DNA of 64,000 bases from Flabesymbios commensalis (taxonomy: Eukaryota > Annelida > Polychaeta > Terebellida > Flabelligeridae). The stretch covers positions 74,387,650 through 74,451,649 of the forward strand of contig OZ024909.1 of the NCBI GenBank assembly GCA_964017125.1, written 5' to 3'. Below, in pieces: positions 22,653-35,857 of the stretch. The notes beneath the pieces were generated by a model. The model did no database searches, was not told the DNA's origin, and worked only from the letters and a program-made list of their open reading frames with translations. The position numbers were made by a program, and so were the translations under genes. Numbering within the stretch: position 1 is the stretch's first letter; each line of letters begins with the position of its first letter.

Positions 22653-25600
22653 CTACAAGAAAATAATAATTGATATAAATAACATAAGAAATGTTCATGT
22701 TAACTAGATGTGACTGTTTTCGGCACAAAAATTAAAAGCATCCCTGTTACATATTTCCAGGTCAGTTCATTAAAAACATCCACCCGATAAAACAAAATTA
22801 TTCAAACTTGGAGAAATTGACACTATGAAAAAAAAATTAACCCCACCATATAATTTTTTTGAGATGTGCTGTCTGTGTCAGTCATTTTTGTAATAAATTA
22901 TTACCAAAAGTTAATAAGATCATCAGAGATGCCTAAGAGAACCACCACATCAACTGAATGCGATCCAACCAATGGTTCACGAGATATCATTTGGGTGGTC
23001 TTTTCTTCAAGATGTCCTCCGTCATCGATCTTGTTTCTGAAAAATTCTTCCCAGAAGTTAATCAGATCATCAGAAATAGCCAGAGAACCACCACATCAAG
23101 TTTGAACGTGGTCATGACAACGGTTCATAAAATATTTCTCCCACAAGCTTTAAGGGCGGCTTTTTTTTTAAATGTCCTCTAACAGCCATCTAGTCTTTAA
23201 TGGATTATTCGCAAAGTTAATCACATCATTAGAAATACCAAAAAAAAAACATGAAAAATTTGAATGGGATCCATCCAACGGTTCATAAGATATCGTTTAT
23301 CACTAGGTGCCAAAAAATATATATAGGAAGAATTGCCCAGGCACATGTATGTCATGTGTGTGAAAATTAAGAAAATTCATCAGTTAACTTCTTAGTGAGC
23401 GCTAAATTCCTGATACATCTGAGGCGGCGGAGACAGACAAATGCTAAACATCACGATAGCATCGGTATGTTTTAATATTACATTTGACACCTACAAGATA
23501 AAATCCTGTAGGTTATAACCTCCAAAGACATGTACGTCAAAGGTCACAAAACCACAAGTAGGCAAATGCATATGCTCCTTAAGATAAATGTTTGGAGATA
23601 TAGGTCAACAGAATATACAGCTATTATGGTAACTTTGGCTCAGAGATGTAGGTCAGAAGTCATAACCTCCAAAAGGCACATGTACATACGCTGAGGGCTG
23701 TGCTATATGATTGTTAGTCTCCAAGCTGTTTTAGTCTCAGAGATGTAGGTGAAAGGTCATAACCCCGAAATAGCCCATGTATACCCCTTTACCCTCTCAA
23801 TACTGGCAAATATGTTCCCCCATTACTGTGCCCAAATGTATGACGTCATATAATTAGGCCGCGTACTCTAATGTACACTATTAGGCCGCCGTACTAAGTG
23901 ATGTGTGTGCAATATTTAAGTAAGCCTTCAAGGCATTTCCTAGATATGCAACAAAAAATGAGATAGTTAGTCACCAAGCAATTTTGGCTGAGAAATGTAG
24001 GTCAAAAAGTTAGTAAAAAGTCGAAACTCACAAAAGGCATACACATCCTCTGGGGGATAAGTGTGTGCAGTATGAAATATATTTCCAAAGAGTTTTTCAG
24101 GCATATGCTCCGGAAACCAGATACACATGTAGTTAGTCTCTAGACTAAGCTATTTTAACCAAGAGATCCAGGTCAAAAAGTAGGTTGATGGTCATAAACC
24201 CGAAAAGGCACATTCACACCCCCTGAGTGATGTTTCCAAATATGTCCGGAAACGAAATTGTTAGTGTCTAAGAATGGACGAACAGCCGGTCAGACGAGGT
24301 TACACTGTAATAACGCGTCTTTAGTTGGGCTGAGGTGAAAAAAATACCATTTCGAAACATCTGATTTTATTTGACTGGGTGGTAAGATATATCTAATAAA
24401 TTTAATAAACTATATCGTGGTCAGCTCCAATGAGGCATTTAATTTAGGTAGAGGAAGCAGCAAATTTTTACTTAGTCATTATTCGCTGCTCGAGATAATG
24501 TTTTAAGTCCACCTACACAGTATTTAAAAGCTAACTTTAAATCAACAGTTCAGTGGTAATCATACCAAACAGAACAAAGGGGAAAAAATTGTCAGGTTGC
24601 ATGTCCCGAAATGCTATGCAAATCCAGCAAAATATTTATAATGCAGTGATAAGGATATTCTTTAAAGTATCAGTCACAACTTGAAGGAAGAAATCAAGCA
24701 TCAGTATTGTGCAATGACATGATAAATGATTCGATAAAACACAGCTTTAAAATCACAATAATCAATATTTTTATTATTATTGCATAGCAAAATGTATGCA
24801 ATTCTGATCATGTAAGCATCTACCTCACAAAGTTCGTTACTCCTGACATCGCAGACCGACCTTGCTGAAACAGTGTTGAATCCGCCTATTGCAGTGGGGA
24901 CTTTCTAGAAAGATTTTTTTGTTTGACCCTATTTTGACCTCTGGCATGAGTGCTGTTTTAATGTGGGGTCCCTGTCTACGACACCAGCCCTACATTAAAC
25001 AATACATGTCTGCTGACTGGCTCACCGGATATGTGGCAGACACAGATACGTGTGTGAGAATAGGATCAATATTGAGCCAACGTCACAGAGAGCGGGCCAA
25101 CATTAAATTGACATTTTGTTGAAAAACTAATAAATATTCAATATCTAAATCTTCCTCCCTAACCCAATAGTTGGTTGGTGTGGCCAATACGGCAAGGCTT
25201 GGCCTGACGGCCTCGCTGTGTTAAGACTTGCTGCCGGGAAGATGCATGTAGTAGTAAATCATTTATTAAAGTATCACTTTAATAAAGTATCACTATGAAT
25301 TTGATTAGAAAAAAATAGTGATACGTATGTAATGAATGTAATGCGAGTAATCATTTATTGGCACATTTAAGAACGTTTTTGGAAGTAATATTGCGATTCA
25401 TTCTGTTTTTACAACTATGTGTAATTTTACTGACATGAATTTGTGGCTGCAGTAGCAAAAAACATTGAGGGGAGGGGGAGAGGGGGTATGGTAAAATTAT
25501 ATTTATTAAATGAATACCTGACTGCGCTCTAGGTGTGGCTGCCGATGATGCCGGAGCTGGAGTGCCCCGATCTTCTTGGTCGGCTAATATCCTCTTTCTT

Positions 25601-28600
25601 CTCAAACTCACATAATCGCCTATCTCATCAAGCTCAAGTAAATTGAGATACCGACTATCACTTAACAAATTAAGCAGATATTTCATACGCTGGTCAGGAG
25701 GGATAAAGTTAGGTTTTGGTGCCGGGACTGGCGGTGCTGGGGCGGGTGGTGGTGCTCGCACTGCAGGGGGAGGTGTAATCACGCGGGGAGGCGGGGGAGC
25801 TGCCGCCTTCTCCTTCTCCTCTTTTTCTTTCTTATATTCTTCAAAATTACGGGAAAGGAGAGAGAGTGAGTCGTCCATCGGCATGTTTCTGTGTTCTGAA
25901 AAAGTGATACAGAAAAACCCACATCTTAGTTCAGCAACACAATTGAGACTGTATATGATGATCTTTTAACCACAATCAATACATTTTATAATTCTGCATT
26001 TTTTTATTTTACTCTCCAAAGTATTCAATCAGTTGTGATTAACAATCAAGATTTGAAGTAAAAATAGGTTGGTTTTCAATATACAAGAACCAAAAGAGGT
26101 CCTATATAGTAGAAAACACACACAAAAAATATTCTAGTCTTCAGTGTTCAAACACAAGTTGAAATTACCACTATTAGTACACTAACTGTTTACATGAAAT
26201 ATAAATAGATTCTATATCAAAGCAACATGTTACCTGAAATCAGCATTTTCCAAAGGAAATAATGTAAAAACCTATTGCTCCAACGGAGGATGATAAATCA
26301 TTGAAATCATTCTACGCTTACAACACGAGTCATATATGGAAACGATGCATGCCCAATGCATGCCGACAACTGCCGAAAAATTATTATTTTTTAAATTTTA
26401 GTAAGTTTGAGCCCGCATAATATAATAATTATCAATAGCCAAATAATATATAATTTGACAATAAGGACATCATCAGTGAATTATGTTTCGGGATACCTTA
26501 TGTGAAACTACTATTTCAAATAGTCATTTTATTATCGCAGTTCCGCACACGTTTTTAAACCGTAAACTGACCGGTAGTGATTTAATTATTGCAGTTCAGC
26601 ACACGTTTTGTAATGTTAAGTGAGATACAATTTCTTTCGATTTTGATTTTATTAACTTAATTTATTATTTGTTTGTTGTAAATCTGTAGGGCCTATAGAT
26701 TTTAGCCAGACATGCCAGAGAGTCCTGAGGAAAAACCTGTATTTACTTGTTGAAAGTCGAGAAAGTCCATTTGATTAATCCGGAAGTTGAAAAAAATCCT
26801 GGATTCAGGGAATAACCGGGCAACAAGCATCTATGATTATCATTCAGAAAATAAAAAACTTTTTTTTTCATTCAGTCTTCTGCATGATCCATCCTTGCAA
26901 ATTTATATATAAAAACAATAATTTATGTCGACATCTACATGACAGTTGTCGCTGCTTCCGGATAAGATCATAATGAAAGAATTTATTTCAATACTACTAT
27001 ACAAGGCATTACATGACTGTTTTCCTATCATGCTTATTCAGTGTAAATCAGGTTTCTGCCCAGACATTGGGCAGTGGTGGGCGGTCTTGACATTAAAAAT
27101 GTCAATTTTTATAACACATCATGTTTCTATACTCAAAATACTCAGTTTTCCAACTGTTGTGGTGGGCGGCGTGTCAGAGTGCTATGTATACAATGTCATC
27201 AAGCACACCAGCGAATGAGCGTTATTAACACTTACAACGGTTGAACAATGAAATAATTGTGCAAAGCCATGGAAAACAAGGGGTTTTTTTCAATTTCAAA
27301 TCATCATAAATGTCTTAGTTAGCTTTTTCCGCTTCATTTGAATATCTATGTTATGGGCTACGGCCATTGTAAATATTTTGATTTTTTCAGTGCGTAGACC
27401 GTGTTTTTCACAGGCTTAATCAGGCTTAACACTCTCTTGGGTGGTGTTGCATACGACAACAGTTCAAAGGAGCATGGCACTTTAGAATATTTAGAAGGGC
27501 AACACGGGAAAATTAGTTTGAAAATTATTGATTAGCAATTTTCTCATAAAGTTGTAATTTGCCATACATCCTTATTATTGATGTATAATATAAATACTTT
27601 GCTAATCAATGACAAATTTGATTAGCAAATGGGCAGAATCTCGTAGCATTTTGCTACGGATAGTGAACAATTTTTTCACTGCAACATGAAGGGTAGCTTG
27701 GTGAAATGTTAGAAATAGCCTAGATAAAACACTGTTAGATCTGGGTGGCACCATGTATACACTGTACTACTGTATATGTAAAGTGACATTGCACTGTCAT
27801 TGATTTATTTTCTCTCTTCAAAAAAGTCTGTTGCCTTTTTGCCTATAGTTTGCATATTTACCATATCTATTCTGTGTAATTACAACACCCCTCCCCCTGA
27901 GGTTACAGTGGGGGGTAGCCACTTATTAAAGTAGTTTTGAAAAAATTGGCATATGGAATTATCGCTATACTCGCTGTAAATATCCGCTGTGAAAATAGCC
28001 ATACACACGCACATCACGACAGACAATTAAAAACACAATTCGGAAGTAAAAATTAGCATGTGCGCATCCAGATGCACGCGCATCTAAAATGTGTTTCCGA
28101 CTCGGACTGCTATGGCGGGAAATTTCCCCGAGAATGAACGGATTGAACAAATTCGGCGATGGCATTTGACTGAATTGAAATTGTGACCAGTCAGTGACTT
28201 GGCAGTTTCAAATAAGGGGGGCGGGCTTTGATTAGAATATGGGCATTTATTAGAATAAATATAGTATGCGTGACAAAAGACAGTGTGTGTATCTGAACAT
28301 GTCACATGAATTTGTCAGTGCAAATATATCGTCACCTTGGTATTAAAGGGGCGTATCTGCCACGTTATGGGGTGGCAGATATGACACTTTCATATAAAGT
28401 GACAATATGTACTTTATGTGTCACTTTATGGCATACATATAATGCATCACTGGTAGATCATGTAGATAGAGGGTTAAATGTAAGAAAAATAAGAGCTAAT
28501 TTAATATTATTATCATATATACATAAAAAAATATTTTTAATGATATTATATCACATGCCTTTTTAATTTATGTTATTTAGTGATTATTATATTATTTATA

Positions 28601-31600
28601 TTTCAAAATTATGATATAAAAAGTTGAGTAATTTTCTTTGTAAACCTTCAGTATTTTTTTGGCTGTTTCTCAAACGATTCAAAAGTTAACAAACAAAATG
28701 AATTATGTGTGCCGTATACTGTTTGTGACCTATTGGCAGATATCAACAAATGGTAAACTGAAGGTTGCAGAAAAAAAATTCCCAATCATACATCAAGGTA
28801 TGTTGATAGCTGTTCATAATGAAGACCACAGAAACGCAGGAGACGACATTATGGTGTATCCTTTTGCGACGAGAGATACAAAGATCAGATAAAGATGCCT
28901 GGTAATTATACTCCTAGATGCAAGGCCAAAATGCAGTATCTGTTTACTCTTCAAGTAAGAAAATACTGCTTTTGGACTTTGCACTACAGTACACATGTAT
29001 ACACATTTTAATTTCAAAGTATAACACTTAAAATTGGTCAAATAATGTTTTTAAATGTTAGAAAAACAGCTGTATTTTAGTTTTCTTATTATAGCAAGAA
29101 ATTACATCAGCAATTTCTGCTTCAAACGAAGAAAATATTCCTCACAACAAACAGTGTGTGAGACCTCAACACTTATTGTTTGTTTGTTTCGCATGAAAAT
29201 TCCCGCCGGTTGTTCCACATGGAAGTTGAAAAAGTAATGTATGGTTGAGATGCTTTTTATATGTGAGTAAAATATTCAAAATTAAAATATTGAAAGTGGC
29301 ACATGAATTGTAAAACCTGTGAGTTCCAAAAAATACGCATTGTTATTTAACTTTGGTATTAGCACCTTAACCCTAAGAACTATTCAATTTGAATGTTCAG
29401 TCACTTGAATTTGTAAAATTCAAGTTATAATTAATGGATTAAAGACATGATTTTCTCACAACTTTCCAGTGGGTATTTATTACAGGTAAATTTCGTGCGG
29501 TAACAGAGTTAAAACAAATGCCAAACAATAACCCTATGGATAAAGATATCAGCAATATTGTATCATTACATAATAACAAAGATTTTTTAGTTTTTTATAC
29601 CTGTCATTTATTTGCCAAGGTGGATTCTTAAACCGTTTTTAGTGTAGTTACACATGCAGCGATGCTTGCTGTCTATGATGCACACGGACTACACTGTGAC
29701 ATGCCAAGTTCTTTTTTTTAGTACGAGATGAAAATAAAACGAAGGCAGTTGAACATCAAATCATATCCTAGCTAATCAATTCAATGTGGTTGCCACATGT
29801 CTTTTCGCGAAATCTTCTTCATCATGTTACGGACAAAACTTCCGCAATAACTTTCTGAGAATATTTTACTCAAATAACTGATCAGTCAAAGTGATGAATT
29901 TTGTATTATATACTAGTCTCACAACACTAGATAACTGTAACAACTTTATAATCCAAATTAAAATATTAATTCTTACACTCTGTGCAGTGGTTTCAATACG
30001 AGACACAATATCGGTATAAGCCCATATCGCACTCTAGCTGTAGTTTGAGCTGCATCTATAGTAGTTATGTCATGTGTGATCGTATGAGAAAATACAAACA
30101 TTGTTCATTTTCTGTGTGATAAGGGAAAATACAGCAGATCTCCAATGGATAAGTTGTTAAAGCTCACACTTTATGCATTGGACGAGTGCTCTATTTTCTC
30201 ATATTGCACTCAAATAAACAATGTTCGCATACTAGTATCTTCCCAGAATGTCCACTATCATGGAGGGAATTCAACAACACATTCTATCCACTAAGAGCTG
30301 AAACGGTTTCTAACAAAATGCTTGTCATATTCAACGCCTCTAATGAGTTTGTTAAATCAAGAAGCCGCAAAACTGCATCTATAACAATAGACTGCTAAAA
30401 CGACAATATTGACGCAGGTAAATGTGCCGCATCAAAAAATGGAGAGAACAAAAACGGCGCGCAAAGTCGACTCGTAAATTGAAAATTCATCGCACGAAAT
30501 CGAAGTTGTATTCACTACCATAAACACGTGTTTAGTAAATCAGCTGAATTTTTCCAGGCTGGGTGCATACCATTCACCTAGTAGGTGCACCTTACAGCTT
30601 GGAAAATACTATGTAAATATGTACTCTTCAAAACAATTTCTGAAAAAATGCCCTCATTTTCTGTGTGCACATATTAGTACTGGGCCACGAAATGTACCAT
30701 GACAAATATGTTGATTTTTGGGACATTGTTTAATGGCCTTTCTGTATCCAGAAAAGAAACATTCTGAATTGACGATCTCATCGAAAAATCTCTGACCAGC
30801 ACAAAAATCACGACTGTTGATCAAAACGTCGATGCATGTAACTTTCATGTTATTATCGAACCTAAATGCCGCATCATAACATATTTAACAAAGTAACAAT
30901 CCTTACCTAATAAATAAATAATTCATACTTCTGTATCAATGACAATGTGCCAGACAATCAGAAAATATGACTGTCAGCCACATTTTGTAAATGAAGTTGT
31001 CTCATCAACGACCATAATTATTAAGCCGAATTTTTTTAAACGTGGTTGTTTCATGAACAACCATAAAACACCTAATCACGAAAACTGTACTAGTCCTAGA
31101 TTTCTAATTTTCATTATTACTGGTAACTGAAATGGAGTGCTTGCATGAAAAAATCGGACATGCAAGATGACATTCCATCAGATTTGTGATTTGTCAACGA
31201 ATAAATCTTGTTATTATCGAACATCAAACGTAAATGGCGCATCATAGTATCGAAACCGCATTTAAAAAAATATTTAATAAATTAACAATTCTTACCTAAA
31301 GAATAAACAATTGATACCTCTGTATCAATGTCATTTAAATGTTTGGATTAAAATTAAAAAAATATGATAGTCAACCACATTTAGTAAACGAGGTTGTCCC
31401 CTGAACAACCATAGTCTGACATCATATCACCAAACCTGGACTAGTCATGATACATTTCAAATTGCCATTAATACCGGTAATTAAAATAGGGTGCTTGAAT
31501 GAAAAACTTTGATTGGTTATTCGAACATTCAAGATGACTCTTTCCATCAGGTTTGTGACTTGTCAACTAATAACATTTTATTTTTAAAACTGAACGTGCT

Positions 31601-34600
31601 ATAGCAAATACAGAAATACATGTTTAGACCTCAATATTGTTGCTTGTAGTCAAATATTTTGAAAAATTAGACTGACTTTTGATATCAAGTTAGATCATAG
31701 TCAAAGAGCTAACAAAGCTGTTCCCATCTTTTCTAGTGATCAACACTTCTCGGATTGAGTTCAGTTAAATTAAACATTTCATTGCTGTAAGAATTAATCC
31801 TCTTAGAACACGGCTAATTCTTTTCAATTTTATTCACCTTGAGAATAAAACGCAATTCTCATTTCAAAGTGAATGAAAATTGCCCAATTTTATAAAATAC
31901 ACTTAAGTAAAATGGAACTCTCCTCATTGTGATGGAGTGTAAAGTCAAATTATCATTCGAAGAATTTTATTCAAAATATGGCAAGTGACGAAGGAGGTTA
32001 AACTTGAGAGTTGTACTCACCCTGTGGTGTTCCATGTAGGATGTTGAGTGTGATGGAGCGATGCTGTTCATTCTGAGGAGTGATGACGACGGCGTACGGC
32101 AGCCGTATCCTGTTCACTGCTTCCATCTCTTTGGGCAGCGACTCCTCACCCTTGAGTATCATCATCTTAGTCTTCATTCCAAACCTTCTCATACGACTCT
32201 CTACCACCTCAGCATACTCCCTGTAATATAAACAAAAATACTTTTAAATAAACCATGAGAATTAAATGGGTTTTTTCAATTTGAAATCAACATAAATGTC
32301 TCCGTCAGGTCTTTCTGATTTATTTGATCACCTATGCTATGGATCTACAGCCATTATTAATATTTTTACTCTTACAGTGCAGGTTTCGACTTTAAAACAC
32401 GTTGTAAGGACCACAAGGCAGTCTTTGAAATTTACTTCAAAACTAGTAATAAATCTGACGGTCCGATAAACAATAAAAATTGCTTGCCCTCATGTCTGGT
32501 GATGTCTGAGAAGCGTCTTGTTATCTCTTGTTTCAGTCGTCCAATAATGATGTGAGAAACAGTAAAGTTGGTAGCTAATGTCGAGTAAAAAAATTGATGA
32601 GTTTTAAAGACTGCCACAAAGACCAATTTAAACAGTGATAGCAACAAAAAAAAATTTCAACCATTTTCAAGGAATATGTGGAGATAAGGTCTCAATCTAT
32701 CAATTTTCAACCCTTCCAGTGCAGGGATTGAGCTTTGGTGTCTGATTCTGATGTAAAAGTTGATCCCCTGCATAACTAGGGTCAAAAACCTCATGTGTTT
32801 GTGGACGAGGGATATTTCACTACAAGGATGAGGCGATGAGCCAATGTAGCTTTATACATGGCCAGCCTCATAAACAGATGACAAACATTGAGATGACATC
32901 GTGCTGTTATAGTAATTGGACACAAGATTTGCCAAGCCCTGTGGTTGCACATGGCAGTGCAGCAGGGGTACTCGCCCAGTAGAACAAGCCCAGTGAAACT
33001 GAACTTATCTTCCCCAGATTGTTGGTCGTCTTAGACAATCAGACAGGGCCACATTGAAATAATTATTTAGAACAAAGATGAATAATTTCATAAAATCAAA
33101 AGCTTACTTGTATTTTAAGTCTGTCAGGAAGATTTCTATATCATGGAGCGGTGCTCTAAACGGTCGAGCGACTGGTGGTGGAGCGTAGAGAGGATCTCTG
33201 TATGGATCGGGCGGGGGTGGTCTCCTGAAATATACAATATACAAACACTTGTTGCAGTTTTAGCTGATGCTGCAGTATTTACACAATAGCACATCATTAT
33301 CAAACTTGTCAGAGAGCTGGTTACTAGCAGCATGCAGAAAAAAATTAAGTAGGATACCATACATGGGAAAACTTTGCACCCAAAATTAACGATAAATCAA
33401 CCAATTGAAAATGTTTCAGTCATTATTGGAGAACCATAAATCAACCAATTGAAAATGTTTCAGTCATTATTAGAGAACTTGGTTAGTAATAACATGCATA
33501 ACAAATATGGGCAGGATATCATGCCCAAAAGGTAAATGTTAACGGTGATGCCAGTTCACAAGGTGCCAACATAAAACTTTAATTGTAATAGCCCATCATT
33601 TTTAAAACAATTGAATCCTTATTCTGCTAAATTTTTTTTTTTTTTTTAATCATTTGAAGCGGGAATTGCTAAAGCAATATCCAAACATGTTCAAACACTG
33701 AGTGGTCAGCATCCCCCTCCCATCTCACCGGGCCGTGTCAGTGTGATTGGGTGCACAGGTCACTGGCTAGCACAGTGAACATAACTGTGTTGTTAAAAAT
33801 GATAACTGCTAAGCCCAAATCATAGATGTTGACATCCCTAATGAAGAGTAAAGGTTTTAAACCATGAAATACATAAATCTGCTAGTGAGTAAGTACCTGG
33901 CATACGGGTCATAGGGATCAAAATATGGATCTCTCGGTGCGGCTGGTCTTCTGTACGGCTCTGTATAAGGATCTCTGGAACAAAAATCAATAGCTGTAGG
34001 TAAATTGTACTTTTTTCCTCTAATCATGTTTACCCTTAGAACACTGACTACAGTATAATTTTCTGATGTTTTAATGGCCTCATAAAACCAGCTTTTAAAC
34101 TAGGGCCAAAGGCCTCATGTGGTTGGGGCAAAGGGAGGACTCAGAAATACTACAAATTGTTCAATTATAAGGGTGTGTCATTCTGATTGATCAGAATGGC
34201 ATACTCGCTCATAATGGCATGCCCTTATAAGCATATCAAATCTGTAATTTTGATAAAATTGTGATGTTTTACTATTGATCGCAACTCACGCCATGCAACG
34301 GCGACAACAGTAACTGAATGAGGAATGTTTTTTGCTTATTTTATCTATATCAAGACTGATATCAATGGATAACTGGATCTTATATTTGCATAGCAAATAT
34401 GAAAGTCTCCACCTTCCACAATTAAAACTTTATTGCCAAGGCAGTAACGATCGGACTATATAACAGAAGTGCCATGGCGGCCATCTTGGACAGCAAATAT
34501 TCAAACTCAAACAGGACAATCCACCAAAGAGGGTTCTGAAAAAAACTCGCGAAAATCAGATGAATAATGACGACTGGAGAGCGTTTACATCGATCTTGAA

Positions 34601-35806
34601 TATGCAAATAAGTCCATGGCGGCCATCTTAGACATGAAAATTAGCTGATTTTGAACTTAAGCAGGATAATCCATCAGAGGGTGTTCAGAAAAAAATTGCG
34701 AAGATCGGATGAATATTGACGACTGGAGATCATTTAAGTCGATCTTGAATATGCAAATAAGTCTATGGCGGCCATCTTGGATATGAAAATTAGCTGATTT
34801 TCGAACTTAAGCAGCATAATGCATCAGAGGCTGTTCAGGAAAAAAAACGCGAAGATCGGATGAATATTGACGACCGGAGAGAGTTCATGTCGATCTTGAA
34901 TATGCAAATTAGCCCATGGGGGCTATCTTGGATATGCAAATTAGCTGATTTTCGAACTTGAGCAGGATAATCAATCAGAGGGTGTTCAAGAAAAATTTGA
35001 AAGTCTCCACCTTCCACAATTAAAACTTTATTGCCAATGCAGTAACGATCGGACTATATAACAGAAGTGCCATGGCGGCCATCTTGGATAGCAAATATTC
35101 AAACTCAAACAGGACAATCCACCAAAGAGGGTTCTGAGAAAAACTCGCGAAAATCAGATGAATAATGACGACTGGAGAGCGTTTACATCGATCTTGAATA
35201 TACAAATTAGTCCATGGCGGCCATCTTAGACATGAAAATTAGCTGATTTTGAATTTAAGCAGGATAATCCATTGATCAGAGGGTGTTCAGAAAAAAAATT
35301 GCGAAGATCGGATGAATATTGACGACTGGAGATCATTTAAGTCGGTCTTGAAAATGCAAATAAGTCTATGGCGGCCATCTTGGATATGAAAATTAGCTGA
35401 TTTTCGAACTTAAGCAGCATAATCCATCAGAGGCTGTTCAGGAAAAAAATCGCGAAGATCGGATGAATATTGACGACCGGAGAGAGTTCATGTCGATCTT
35501 GAATATGCAAATTAGCCCATGGGGGCTATCTTGGATATGCAAATTAGCTGATTTTCGAACTTGAGCAGGATAATCAATCAGAGGGTGTTCAAGAAAAATT
35601 TCGTGCAAATCGGATGAATATTAAAGACTGGAGAGCGTTCACGTCGAACTAGAATATGCAAATTAGCCCATGGCTGCCATCTTAGATATGCAAATTAGCT
35701 GATTTTCGAACTTAAGCAGGATAATCCATCATAAAGTGTTCAAAAAAAATTTCGCGAAGATCGGATAAAAATTGGCGACTGGAGAGCGTTCACGTCCTCA
35801 AATTGT

Positions 35807-35857
<51 letters not shown>

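Noticed and set aside
25351-25517. C-terminal extension of the LXXLL exon past 25518
   Set aside because: The open frame continues into AT-rich intron text; the GTATTC donor and the conserved next exon show that splicing occurs at 25518.
30840-31575. Relation to the 362-bp tandem duplication at 1-1010 because of the same period
   Set aside because: The unit sequences do not resemble each other; the equal period seems to be chance.
34422-35205. Two nearly identical 61-codon minus-strand frames
   Set aside because: They are the same segment of the duplicated 598-bp block, not a duplicated gene.
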